This document shows positions 12,318 through 23,937 of a stretch of DNA of 64,000 nucleotides, one piece after another; the stretch's first letter is position 1, and each line of letters opens with the position of its first letter. Below the pieces are notes generated by a model. That model was given only the letters and a program-made list of their open reading frames with translations, ran no database searches and had not been told where the DNA came from. Source of the DNA: Isoetes taiwanensis (lineage: Eukaryota; Streptophyta; Lycopodiopsida; Isoetales; Isoetaceae). The stretch spans positions 17,484,041-17,548,040 of the forward strand of contig JAJEKV010000002.1 in NCBI GenBank assembly GCA_021234155.1, read 5' to 3'. Both the position numbers and the translations under genes were made by a program.

Positions 12318-14912
12318 AACCAGCTTCATTCTATCAGCCTCTTTGTCAAATCGATTCATCCTTGATAATTATATTGCTGTGATGGAAGGCTTCCATTGAA
12401 ATAGGATCTCAAATCACAAAACTTGATTTTTTTAAAGCTTTTGATATAGTTAGATGGGATTTCTAGGAATACGTCTTAAGTAGAATGGGTTCCAACAACA
12501 AATTGATTCAGCTTATCATGGAATTGGACTCTAGATACTCATTAATCTTGTAAGGGAAGTTAGACGAAGTTGTCCCTTAGCTCCATACCTAATTATCATT
12601 GTTGCAGAATTCCTTACCAAGACTGTCATTCATTAGTGGAAGCATTATAGGCCTTACTTTGCCTAATAATTCAACTGCCGTGAATATATTCTGCAATATG
12701 CAAATGATTCTCTCTGCTTCCTTCATAAATGACCTTAACAATATATCCTTCTTTCTTGGCATTATGGATAATTTAGTGCTGCATCTGGAATTCAACTTAA
12801 CCTCCACAAGAGTGTTATCGTTGGAGAGGACTTACAAGATGACATACTGGGCGTTAAAAGCTCTTCTCAAGCTACCAATCTACTTGACATGCCTTTTTCT
12901 TTGGGTTGGAATCTTAAAGGTCTTTGGTCTCCAATTATTTCTAGGATCAAAAGCCAGTGATTAATTATGGTAACTACCTATCCTTAGCGGGAAAAACACT
13001 CATTGCTAACTCTGTCATAACAAGTGCACATATATATTTCTCTTTAGCTTTGCTTGTTGCCAAAACAAATTCGCATTTATGTTTATTCAAAATTGGCTAT
13101 CTAAAAGTTATATCAAAGGGCATTCTTCTATTTCTCATCAGCTTCCCTCTTCAATTTTTAATAACCTGTAGCTAACTTCTAATATTTCTCCCTTGATGAC
13201 AAATTTTATTGTTGCTTGGAATAAGGTCAGGGATGCTTTTCAACACAATCAAATTGATGCCTTAAATGGCAACACAAATATCTCTTGGAATCCTATCTTG
13301 TCTCAAAATGCTAATATCCCTTTAGCTATTGCCATCTTCAAATTTATAAGAAATGGACTGGTGCAAATATTAAGTGCACTTCTGGCTTATGGTCAAATAG
13401 CAAGTTGGCTACTTGGACAAGGTTGAAAAATAAGATCCGGGGAACTTCGACTCTTTTATAAAGTCTCAGTTGTTATTTATAGATTTTTAGCCAAGCCAGA
13501 TACTCCCTCAAAGGCCAAATCCTACCAAAACATTCATGGAATCTAAGCTATTCACCAATATTTGGAACTCGTATTGTTCACCAAAAATGGCCTACTTCAT
13601 CTTGCCAATAAGAGTGTGTCAAATTTGGTTTCTTATTCCAAGCAACAAAATGTTAATTCTAGTCATGCAAATAGGAATATGATCTCTTCTGCATATCTAA
13701 TTGTAATAATTGTGAAACAATTGAGCATATTTTCACTTGCTCTAAGTTGAGATTTTCTGGTCATGGTGTGAGAGTGTTTGTAATTTTCAAAATCCAAATA
13801 ATTTCCTTGACTTTCTCAACAACAATGACTCGTATTGCAATATCATGTGCTACACTGTTCTTTGGAATATTTGTAAATAGAGAAATAAATGCTTCTTTGG
13901 CAATCGTAATTTTTCATTGGTATGGTTGAATATTGCATGTTAAATATGATCTGGAAACTATTGCAACTTCATATAGGAACATGTGCGAGAGTTTGGAAAA
14001 AGATTATAATACTAAAATGGGATACCATTGAACATTTCATGGTTTTCATAATCTATTTAGGCTCGACTATTTTTACGCATCTTCCAACTCAAGAACTTCT
14101 TGTATAACTCTAGACACCAATTTAATACAAGGTTTGATCAAGCTGAGGCAAGCTTGCATCACAGGGCACCATTGGCATTGGGAGATATATCTAGTACATA
14201 AAAAAAGGGATAAATATTTTTTGTGGTCTACAAACATTTCTCCAAATAAGATGCAATGGATAGTAGAATTTTGTAGAGCCACCCATCAAATGGCCAGTCT
14301 GTTTTGACTTTTGGAAATGAATCATTTGGAGATGCAGATACACAATTTAAGAATTACAAAGAATGTTACTATTTCCACAGGGGCACTATGAATGCTTATG
14401 GAATTCTCCTTCTCCCTGTGGCGACTTGCTGTTGAGATGATCTGATTGATAAAGCAAATTGGGGAAATAATTTCAAGTTCATTATCCAGCCTGAAGTGTG
14501 AGAAGGTTTTTTTCATTGAAACTGACAACCTTCGATACTTACTTTCTTTTGTTTCTATTATATATTAGATATCCGGCTTCTAGGCATGTGATAGAAAGTT
14601 TATGGAGTGAAAAAGGAATCCTTATGCACTTCAGTGGAATATCGAGCAATTTTGTAGCACAACCGAGTTCTCTATTCTCGGGTCTTGCACTAAATATGCA
14701 AGACATATCTTGGACTCAAGAATTATGATATTGTTTATTTCCAATGGTCTAAAACCATTGGAATTTATTTCTCAAATTTTCAAGCTTCTACTATGGTTTG
14801 ACTTATGATCATGATATTGACCATGGGTAATGTTCACTTTATACTTATTTTCTTATAATAATGAGTAAAAAAAACCTCATTCCTTCCAAAAAAAGAAAAA
14901 GAAAAAAAAAGA
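12318..14912 (+). mobile_element. 5'-truncated, decayed L1 retrotransposon
   Basis: Broken frames match the ORF2 protein of the L1 at 16,078-23,235 in order. SNRFILDNYIA lies at about 12,345-12,380, the LAGKTLIANS block near 12,985, IVAWNKVRDAF near 13,205, and the C-terminal zf-RVT region around 13,560-13,760. The 3' end at about 14,860-14,912 (AATGAGTAAAAAAAACCTCA followed by an A-rich tail) resembles the reverse complement of the 3' end of the other L1. Numerous stops and frameshifts show that it is dead. The catalytic YADD motif is not preserved in readable form. No target-site duplication was found. The 5' truncation lies inside the RT region. Confidence 0.8.
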
Positions 14913-15370
14913 GTGATACTGAGTGGAAGTCTGATATTATTAGGATTGGCAGATAGATTTTTTATTTGCCATAGTAGAAGTTGAAAACAAAGAAAGTGAA
15001 CTTTTATCTGCTTAAATGTATACAGAGTAAACATGTAGTGGAAAAAGCATTTAAGGATGTTTGGGGCCAGCACTTTGTCAGAAAGGAAGTTATTGTAACA
15101 GGTACTTTGTATAGAAATGTTGACAATGTGATACTTGAGCTGTTAAGAACGAAACCAGATGCCAATGTGTACAACCATGTGGTCACATCATACAATTTTG
15201 AGTTGATCCACAAAGGTGGTGACATGTGTTATTTGTCAGAATATCTACATTAATTGATTATGGATAGCTTGCCTAACAAGTCCACTACAACAGTTGGTGT
15301 TGCTGGAATTTTTGGAATAAGTGGTCAAAGAGGAAGAGGAAGAGGAAGAGGAAGAGGAAGAGGAGGGTAG
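14913..15370. other. Unassigned DNA with a GGAAGA microsatellite
   Basis: A 90-codon open frame at 14,981-15,253 (plus) matches nothing I recognise. A (GGAAGA)n microsatellite lies at about 15,328-15,366, directly before the first X repeat. Confidence 0.5.
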
Positions 15371-16077
15371 GATGCAATATCCAAATATAAAAGCTACATA
15401 CTCATAAACACTTACATTTTTGTCACAGTTGAAATCTTCAATGCTTAATTGCTCTTCTATAGAGCTCAATTTTGCAGCCAGCAGAGGCGCTGAAACCTCT
15501 GGCAGCTCATAAAGATCTGTGCACACACTCTCATAGCATGGACATCATTGCTCATCCTTTTTTGCTGCCCATTGCAGCCAATCTTCGTTGCCACTATGAT
15601 TCTCATCAGATGTTTTTTGCCCATCCCAAATAGTCATGTCGGAATATGTGAAATTAAATGAGTTCTTACTTAGATGTAAGCAGAGATATTCCTGCTAGAT
15701 CTAAGAATTTAATTATAAAAGGAGGCAATTGCTTTAATTTGCTTTTGATACGTATGCAAGTAAATGCTTAAATGTTTATGTTCATTATATAGGTTATATG
15801 GTCTCTTGTGTTGAGGAAAATAGAAATAATACTACTGGTTCTAAGAATTTAATGCATAGGATTATGCTTTGAAGAAATTTACTGATGATGACAAAAATGT
15901 TTTTGCCACTGAAGCATATCTCAAAAATAGGCGTTGAAGAATATTTCACAAAATCATGTGCCTTACGTATTTAGGTATTGTATATGGGCTTTTATAATTT
16001 ATAATCTTAAAAAAAAAGATAAGAAAAAGAAATGACGTGTCCAACCTATATGAAGCAATTGGAGACTTAAAGAAGTA
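15371..16077 (+). repeat. X repeat, unit 1, left part
   Basis: First copy of a roughly 1.5 kb tandem repeat. It starts GATGCAATATCCAAATATAA and is interrupted by the L1 at 16,078; the rest resumes at 23,236. On the minus strand it holds an exon-like stretch (LPEVSAP... to CDKN) ending at a GTAAGT splice-donor-like site near 15,410-15,416. Units 2 and 3 carry the same stretch, so X may derive from a host gene. Confidence 0.75.
16064..16077 (+). repeat. L1 target-site duplication, left
   Basis: GACTTAAAGAAGTA. It matches 23,236-23,249 (GACTTAGAGAAGTA) at 13 of 14 positions. The uninterrupted X unit at 24,714 shows that this sequence occurs once at the empty site. Confidence 0.8.
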
Positions 16078-16704
16078 TTTTTTATATATATATTTTTATT
16101 TTATTTTATTTTTTTGAGGAAAAGGAAGGATTATATTACTCATAAGTTAAAAACATACAAAATAAGGCTCAGAGCCCATAACAGAAAAAAATTAAAACAG
16201 TAACACAGTAGCAGTAGATCCAGTCAGCCATTTGGCACAAATTGTAGTCTGTCTGATCTGATGATCACCTTCAGAGCCATATACCAGAAGTAGAGGGAGC
16301 AGAATTTTGTGAAATTGGAGTGACAGCAGAAGGAATAGGCAGTGGAGATAGGTTCAACAGTGATTCCGGAATGGCAGGGAGGTCAGGGAAGGAGTGTGTA
16401 GCATTGAGGTGCAATGAGAAACAGGGGGGGAGCAAGCCAATTGATCTCAGCCCAGGAGGGGGTCAACAGCAGAAGCTCATCAATAGGAACCTAAATAATA
16501 TCCAACAGAACACCAAATGCACCTCACATCCGCCCTTGTGATAATAGTACATGGACCTGCGGAGAAAGCGGGGGAAAATTGTCTTTTACGTGAGAAGAGG
16601 CGGTTGTGAGTTCCAATAAACTTGTGTAAGATATGAGCGTTTTTGTAAGCTTCCTTGAGCGTGAATTTTAACCTAAAAGTAGCCCTTACTAATGTGACTA
16701 TTTT

Positions 16705-19700
16705 TTATCTTAAATCTATGGAGTCCCATTGAATGGTGAGTGGGTACATCATCCGGGAGAATTGTCCTCCTAAAACACGGACCAAAAACTGCTCAAAAAG
16801 GCTGCAATCCACAAAGGCATTCAAGTCAATGAGAGAATCAAAATGAATAGTGAAGAAATTAGACTTGAAGGATCCCCAGTTCAGACAGTCCAAGTCAAAT
16901 TTCTCTAATTTTAGAGCCTTATGAGCCATGGCACATCTGATAAGTTCAAATTGAAAATTGAGCTTCATCCAGTTAAGGTCACATTTCCTGTTTGCCAGAG
17001 CCACATTATTTCTATGTTTCCAAATTATCCACAAGGCTAACTGTAAAATTGTGCAATTGACATTGGAATTCTGGAGCAGGAAGAATTGAGAAATACTGGA
17101 TACAGAATCAAGATCAGGGATTTTCAAACCCGACCGAGTCAACCATCTCCAAAAGTCCTGAATCCTTTGGCAAGTGAAAATGTGTAGCACTGACTCATCA
17201 TGAGTGCTACAGAGCTGGCAGAGAGCACTATGAACAGACTTGAACTTTCTCTTGATCATGTTAGTATTGCTCAGGATAGCATTATGAAGAATGAGCCAAG
17301 AAAAAACTTTTATCTTAGGGCAGGCATAGGATTTCCAGCTGGATTGAAGAGTTTTCTTGAAGTTCTTGGGGGAAAGGCCCTGGAGAGAGGCATGTTTTCT
17401 GCTTTTTTGAGGAAGACATGCATGATAAATCTTAGAAACTTTATAGCTCCTCTTGACTTTGAAGAACCAGTTCAGAGGTGAGTGAGTTTCCCCTTTCCCA
17501 TCTTTGCCTAAAAGAGGGGAATAAGTCTGCACAACTTTCTTGTAAATAGACCTATGAGTAGCATCCCCTCCCACTTTCTTCTTAATCATTTCCCAAGGAA
17601 TCCAGTTTTCCTCATCATCAATAAGGTTTCTGACATAAAGAATATTAGCAGAATGCCATTTTTTGTAGCAGGTTGGATGACTTATAGCCATAGCCAGGGA
17701 GGAGGAAGGGGCCATCACAGGTGACCAGAATATGGAAGTATCCCTCACAGAATTAGAGAGTTTGTCATGAGTAAAAATTGCAGCCACTTTTTCCCAGGCT
17801 TTAAAGATACTCCCGAGTAGAGGGGAAGTATTGGCTGCACATTGAAAATTATAAAAGGCCGAGTCTGGGAGCTGATGTTTAATAGAGGGGCTTCCTAGGG
17901 GTTTGCTCTTGTTAAACCAAAACCTGATAAAGTCCATAGCAGGAGATTGGAAGCCAGAGATGGCTTTCCACACATTTTTGGCCCCAAGAACTTGGGCCTG
18001 AAGAAATAAGGACTTACACCCCAGCCCTCCTGCTTTTTTACTATGAGTCAGCTGATCCCAGGCAGTTAGATGAGTGCCTTGCCAAATATACTCTTTAATA
18101 CATTGCTCAATCTTACCATAGGAAGCTCTGTCAGCAATCAAGGCAGAAGAAAAGTAGACATGACTACTAGCAAGGACAGAATTGGCTATCAAGATCCTCC
18201 CAGCCAGAGACAAGGAACCTTTAAGGAGGAGAAGCTTTTTCCTGATCCTATTAATGAGGGGTTGCCATGCTATCTTATGAGACATATGCACTGCAAGGGG
18301 GAGCCCTAAGAGGGTCAAATATTGCCCATTGGGGACAAATTTGATACCATGGGTGTTGAGGTCAGGATAAGAGCCATCAGCCAGAATAGAACACTTGGTA
18401 TAGTTCAAGTGAATTCCAGAAGCAGCACTAAATTTGGAGATACAGTCCATGAAATTGCTCATATTGTTATTATCAGCTCTGAGCATGGTGAAGGTATCAT
18501 CAGCATATTGGAGGATCGAGAGCTGTTTATTAGAATCAGGCATTCGAAGCCCTTGGAGCAGACCCTTATCTTGATAAGAGAGGACCATCTTGGTAAGAAT
18601 TTCAGCTGCAATTATGAAGAGGTAGGGGGCTAGGGGGCAACCTTGTCTCACCCCTCTTTGGATGGGGAAAAAACCAGTGGGAGTTCCATTGACAATAACA
18701 CAGGAAGTGGCTTTTTGGTTTAACCCCATTATTAGCTCAATAAGGGCAGGATGAATGCCTATGTGAACAAGAGCTTTCTCAAGGAATTTCCATGAAATGC
18801 AGTCATAGGCCCTTTTAAAGTCCAACTTGAGGAGGATGCAGTTCTGTTTGCTCAATCTGTTCCAATGCAAAGCCTCATTTGCAGCTATGTAGTTGTCTAA
18901 AATGGATCTGCTAGGAAGAAAGGCAGATTGACAAGCATTCACCTTGTTATGGAGATGGACCAAAATTCTACCAGCAATTATTTTAGCCACTAGCTTGTAT
19001 AAGGTGGTGGTCAAAGAGATAGGGCGCCATTCATTAGTTTTGGAAGGAGCTTCAGTCTTAGGGATAAGCGAAATGACTCCAACATTGAAGGTGGGATAAA
19101 TAGTCCTGGCTCTCCAGACACCTTGGACAAATTGAATAATGTCTTCCTTTGTTATAGGCCAGAATTCCACAAAGAATTCAGGCTGAAAGCCATCTATACC
19201 AGGACTTTTTCCATGCTTCATCTTTTTGAGAGTTTCAAAGATCTCTGGGAGTTCAGGGACTTCTATCCAGTCATCATCCATCACTTCACTGGGGAGGCCA
19301 ACAATATCAAAGACTTCCTGAATTTTGCTGTTCTCTATTTCCTCCTCCTTAAAAAGATTAGTGTAAAAGTTGAAAAAAGCTGAGGAAATTTCCTTCTCTT
19401 CTGTAAGAGTGATCAGATTCCAGCTGAGTGATTGAATTGTTAACCAGCTTGTTTCTAACAATTATGAAGAACATTTTAGAACTCTCCTGGTCCAGCTGAT
19501 TATACATTTTTACTTTGCTTCTAAGGGCCATCCCCTTAACTTGGTGTTCTTCAAGGGTCTTGATCTGAATTTCCAATTGTTCCTCTCTCATATGAAGAGA
19601 GTCATCCTTAGGATTATTTTCAAGATCAGATCTAATATTCTTAATCTGCTCCAACAAGCTGGACATAATAGCTCTCCTTTTTTGAGCAAGGTCTTTACCC

Positions 19701-20586
19701 CATTGCTTAACCCAGATTTTGACTTTCTTCATTTTGTCATTGAAGCACTTCATTGATTGATGTTGGCCAATTTTGGGCAGTGACAGATAAAAAGCTGTGA
19801 AATCTTGGCAAAAGGATTTCATTTGAAGCAAAGAAGTATTAAACTTAAAGGGAGTGTTCTTGCTTCTTGGGCCAACTTTCAGATCCTTAGTGTCAAGGAA
19901 ATGGGGCTGATGATCAGAAATAGTGCTAGCAATATCTCCAGTAACAATGCAATTGTCTAACCAGCTAGCAGAATTGTGGATATAAAATCTGTCCAGCATA
20001 CAAAAAGTCCTCTGGTCTCCTTTTCTCTTATTACTCCAAGAGAATTTGGTGTTCGAAGATGGGACATAGATTAGATCTTGGCTGGCCATCCAATTGTCCC
20101 AAGAATATCTCTCATTTTTGGACATGTTAATTTTGTTGCCAAGTTTCATATCACTGTGTGGGGTATTATTGAAGTAACCACCTAGTTCTCTACATGTTGG
20201 TGTTGATTCATCCAATTGTTGATTTCATGCCACATAGGCTCTCTTTCATAGGGGTCAGTTGAAGCATAGATGTTTATGAAGGCAACTTGACAGTCCTTAA
20301 TTTGGAGGGTGACACAGAGCCATCTGTTGGAAGGACTGATGTAAGTGCTAATTAACTTTTGGTTGTACCAAAAGGTAGCAATCCCCCCTTTAGTGCCATC
20401 AGCTGGGATATAGCAAGAGGCCATCCCAGGGCGGATCCAATCACCCAGATTTGCAGAGTCAAATTTGGGGAGTCTATGTTCTTGTATCATGATGATATCT
20501 GCCCTAAAACCCCTCACAGTGGCAATAAATCGTCTTCTTTTGGTGGGGCCCTTGATGCCCCTCAGATTCCAGGTTAAGATCCTCAT
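16705..20586 (-). pseudogene. L1 ORF2, endonuclease-reverse transcriptase (two frameshifts)
   Basis: Starts at the ATG at 20,586 (MRILTWNLRG), 33 bases after ORF1. The AP-type endonuclease comes first: the TWNLRG and MIQEHR motifs are present and SDHQP follows, but the usual GGDFN block reads GGYFN (about 20,164-20,185), replacing a catalytic Asp. Frameshifts near 20,185 and 19,430 cancel out. The RT is well kept, with KLDFKRAYD, RGVRQGCPLAPYLF and YADD (18,496-18,507). After LAGRILIANS comes a zf-RVT domain near the C-terminus (KVFSWLILHN, then Cys/His ligands in CQLC and HIFTC). The protein would nick target DNA and copy element RNA; this copy is very probably inactive. Confidence 0.88.
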
Positions 20587-20619
20587 AAGGGAAGATGAGG
20601 AGGAGGCACAGGGAGGAAC

Positions 20620-22917
20620 TTAATAGTTAAGTTTTTTAAGGCCATGAGGTGAAGCCTTACTTCGAGTATTATATATGTGGGAATTTTCAATGCTCCCAGG
20701 AGACTTGGTTAAGGCCCTACCTTTCATTTTCCTTTTTAAGGATCTGAGGGATGTATTGGAGATATCATGCAGAGGACTGCTACTCATGTCTTCCTCTGAG
20801 TCAGGCACAATTAGATCTGGTTGACTCTGGTCAAAGTTCTTGTCCATGGTATCAAGATTCAGCTGTAGAGCTTGCAAACCATTATCAATGCTCTCTTTTT
20901 CAGTATAGGTAGATTGGACAACATCACAACCAGCATCTGAGGTGGGGCTTATTTGCTGGCTCTGTGTTTGACTTGTTTGGGAGTCAGACTGTGTGCTCTG
21001 GCAAACAGGGGAATGCTCACTTACCTGAATCTCCTTTTCTTCAGCCTGTTTGCTTGTCTTGGGCCAATTTGCATCCACAGCTTCAGAGACTATCCTGCTC
21101 ATCAGGTCCACAGTAGACTTACCATATTTCTTATAGAGATCAGGCAAAGGAGTATGGTGAGAAGAGGGGATGAGTTCAGAGCCAAAAATGCAGACATTGG
21201 TATGATTGGATAGGGGGTCAACTGAGAGATCAACAAAGATTTGATCAGACATGAGGGGGAAGGTGGGGGTGGTGGGGGCTACTGTTATTGGAGGGATTGG
21301 AGTAGGTGATCCTGTTCCCTTGGTCTGCTGAGGTGTCTGAGCCATATCTTGTATGTATCCTTCTTTTCCTTGTGAGGTGAAGAGATCATTGAACTCCTCT
21401 TCAGAATCATTTGTAGAATCTTGTAAGACTTTGTATCTGTTACTGCACAGCAGGGGGGAGTTGAATTCCCCCTCTTCAGTCCCATAGACTGGTTTTACAG
21501 CAGAGTCCTGCCTTGGTGAAGTAAGTTGAGTGTCGACTATATCATCTTTGACCGGGTGTTCCTTGTCAGAGAATTCTGTAGTGGGAGATTGGTAGGAGAA
21601 ATAAACCTCTTCTTGAGTTCCAACCTCCTCATCTACAATCACTGTGACCTTGTCAAATTATACCTGTTCTGGTGGTTTGTGCTTATCAAAGGTTTTAACC
21701 ATAGTCGAGGGGTTAAATGAGACACCTTTGGTAATAACCCCTTTGTTTAAAACCTTCACATTACCTCTGGTAGAATGAGAGTCCCGTTCATGTGACTTCA
21801 GAGTTTCAACCAATTCCTTATTGGCTAAGGCAATTTTTTCCTTAATAATTTGTCTCCTCCGAATTCTTCTGGCGCTACCATTAAGATTGCCTCGATGGTG
21901 GGCAGTGACGTGTTCTACAATTGGGGCTTGCTCCACAGTAATTTGATGAGTAGATACTGGGGAGCATTTTCCTCCTCCATGCAAATGTTTCCTGCAGATC
22001 GGACAAACAGGAGGCAACCCATTCCACCTTAAGAGCAAGGATTGGTCAGTCCCAAACATATCCTGGAAAGTCAATTCAAGCGGGATAGGTTTGAGAAGGT
22101 CCAATTGTATAAATACAGTGGGAGGCCTGTCAGGTCTGCGTTCTGATGATATGAAGGAGCCAATTGGAGAAAATATGGTTTTTAAGCACTGAGGATCCCA
22201 GAAGACTGGATTCAAATCATGCAAGTGCACATAAGCAGTGTGCATGAGAGTAGTAGGCCTTAGAGGGTTGAACTGGTAAGTCCATTTCTGGAATTTGATT
22301 CTAAAGCCAAGATGAGTGAGATGACCCATCTTTAAAATATGTTCTGCATCTTGATCCGAGCAGAATTCAATCATGAAGTATGGAAACCGAGTCCAATAGA
22401 TAGCAGAGATTTGGATCGATTTAGATAATGCACAGATTTGTTTGGATATATTTCCTAAAATAATACCTTCTTTTTTGGCCCAGCAAATAACAGCATGCGA
22501 AGAGAGAAATTCAAATCTTGAATGATAGAGCTCAGGATTCAATTCAGTACCTCTGGAATGACGGTATGTCAGTGAATTATGCTTCTTCATGGTCAGAATG
22601 TCTTGTTTTATGGCATTATCTTCCTTGAAAGGTTGAGATCTCCGTATGAAGGTGTTGCTCGAGTTCGCATTCAGAGGAGCATAACAATCCCAGAAAGGTC
22701 TATCCGGGAAGGAAGATGGAAGAGCATTCTTTGGCGCCATCGTCGTTGGGATGAAGGTAGTGAATTCACTGAATTGAATCGGAGCTAGGTCTCCTTGAAG
22801 CAGCAGCTGTTGTTGGGCTAGGATTTCTTTTTGTTCATCAGAATTTAGGGAGCAGAAGGTATTTAAGATGGTGTGCATTGGGGGAGATAATCCGTCCGCT
22901 GGATCCGGTGGGTCCAT
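20620..22917 (-). pseudogene. L1 ORF1, gag-like RNA-binding protein (one stop)
   Basis: The frame opens at the ATG at 22,917 and would give about 765 codons. A single in-frame TAA at 21,658-21,660 splits it into 419 and 340 residues. The N-terminal part has an RNA-recognition/DUF4283-like region, followed by a canonical CCHC zinc knuckle, CPICRKHLHGGGKC (C-x2-C-x4-H-x4-C), at 21,964-22,005. The C-terminal half is low-complexity, Ser/Gln/Asp/Glu-rich and ends in a basic segment. In L1 elements this protein binds the element RNA and forms the ribonucleoprotein with ORF2p. The stop is probably a recent lesion, since the frame is otherwise clean on both sides. Confidence 0.85.
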
Positions 22918-23235
22918 GGTAACAGAATGTTGCAGGGTGCCTCAAAAGCCGTGAAGAGAGGAAATGAGATGATTGGGAGTCAGAGAAGGGGAAAGTGGGC
23001 GAATAGCAGATGGGATATAAGAGAATTTTGCAGAGATGAAGATGCCTTTCCAGGGACGTGATGGGACCCAAGAAATCCAAGATCTAAAGGTGAAATGTAG
23101 ATTACCTTACCTGCTTACCTCGGTTTTCGAGCCTGATCGCGATCGAACCCCAGTTAGGGTTAAAACATGACCAGGGTTGCGCTAGCGCTCAGCGTCCGCC
23201 AATCCTCCCCCGATATGCATTCGGAACAAAAAAGG

Positions 23236-23937
23236 GACTTAGAGAAGTAGATGGGTTCAATGTTCATATTTTATTGGTGCAAAACTAAAAATTGGGTTGT
23301 CATATGGTGTGTAAGGGGAAGTATCATATGGCATTAGTTATAGATGTGAGACATGTATTTAATATGTGTTGGAAAAGAATGAGTGGCGATTATGAACTTC
23401 AATTTTAGTTGATTTGGATATTAGGAATCAAAGCTTTTCTGATACCAAAACAATATTGCTTTGGTAGAGTTAAATAAAGACTATTCTAGTAATATTTAAG
23501 AAATAGGAGGTAAAGACTATCAACAGAAGTTTGGTTGTTTGAATTATAAATCCATTTATCTGAACAACAAGTAAATTTATAAGTGAAAATGTAACTGGTT
23601 TTTTGTTTTTGGGTTATTGGGCTTTCCTTACAGCAGACATACTCGAAAAGTTAATAAATTTAGAGGTAAATATGTTTCAGAATCTTTGGAGTAGATTTTG
23701 GAAGTAAACTTGTAATAGATGCACTGCGAATGATAATTAAAATAGAAGAGATCACTTTTAAAACCTAAAAAAACAGAGATACTCTATGTTACTAATGAAT
23801 GGAAACTAAACTCCTTCCATGAGGATATTTAAAGAAATAGAATCAGTTGCTAATGCAACAGAGGGTTGCCCTCAAAACCAAGTTAAAACAATATCATTTG
23901 TGATGTATAAAATTAAGTGTTACATGTTTTAATAGAA
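23236..23937 (+). repeat. X repeat, unit 1, right part (with right TSD)
   Basis: Begins with the L1 target-site duplication (23,236-23,249) and continues the X unit interrupted at 16,077. It is collinear with 24,714-25,535 and 35,105-35,775. Confidence 0.75.

Larger units (their letters stand above)
16078..23235 (-). mobile_element. Near full-length L1 retrotransposon
   Basis: A 7.16 kb plant-type L1 on the minus strand, bounded by a 14-base target-site duplication and lying within an X repeat. From 5' to 3' (right to left) it has a 5' UTR of about 320 bases, ORF1 (gag-like), a 33-base spacer, ORF2 (endonuclease, RT, zf-RVT), a 3' UTR of about 600 bases, and an A-rich tail seen as T/TA runs at 16,077-16,115. 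Damage is light: one in-frame stop in ORF1 and two compensating frameshifts in ORF2. The insertion is therefore younger than the L1 at 12.3-14.9 kb. Confidence 0.92.

Noticed and set aside
9103-12319. Many long minus-strand open frames rich in Phe, Ser and Leu.
   Set aside because: They follow from purine bias on the plus strand, overlap each other in several frames and match no family.
17200-18633. Plus-strand frames inside the L1 RT gene.
   Set aside because: Shadows of the minus-strand ORF2, which has clear catalytic motifs.
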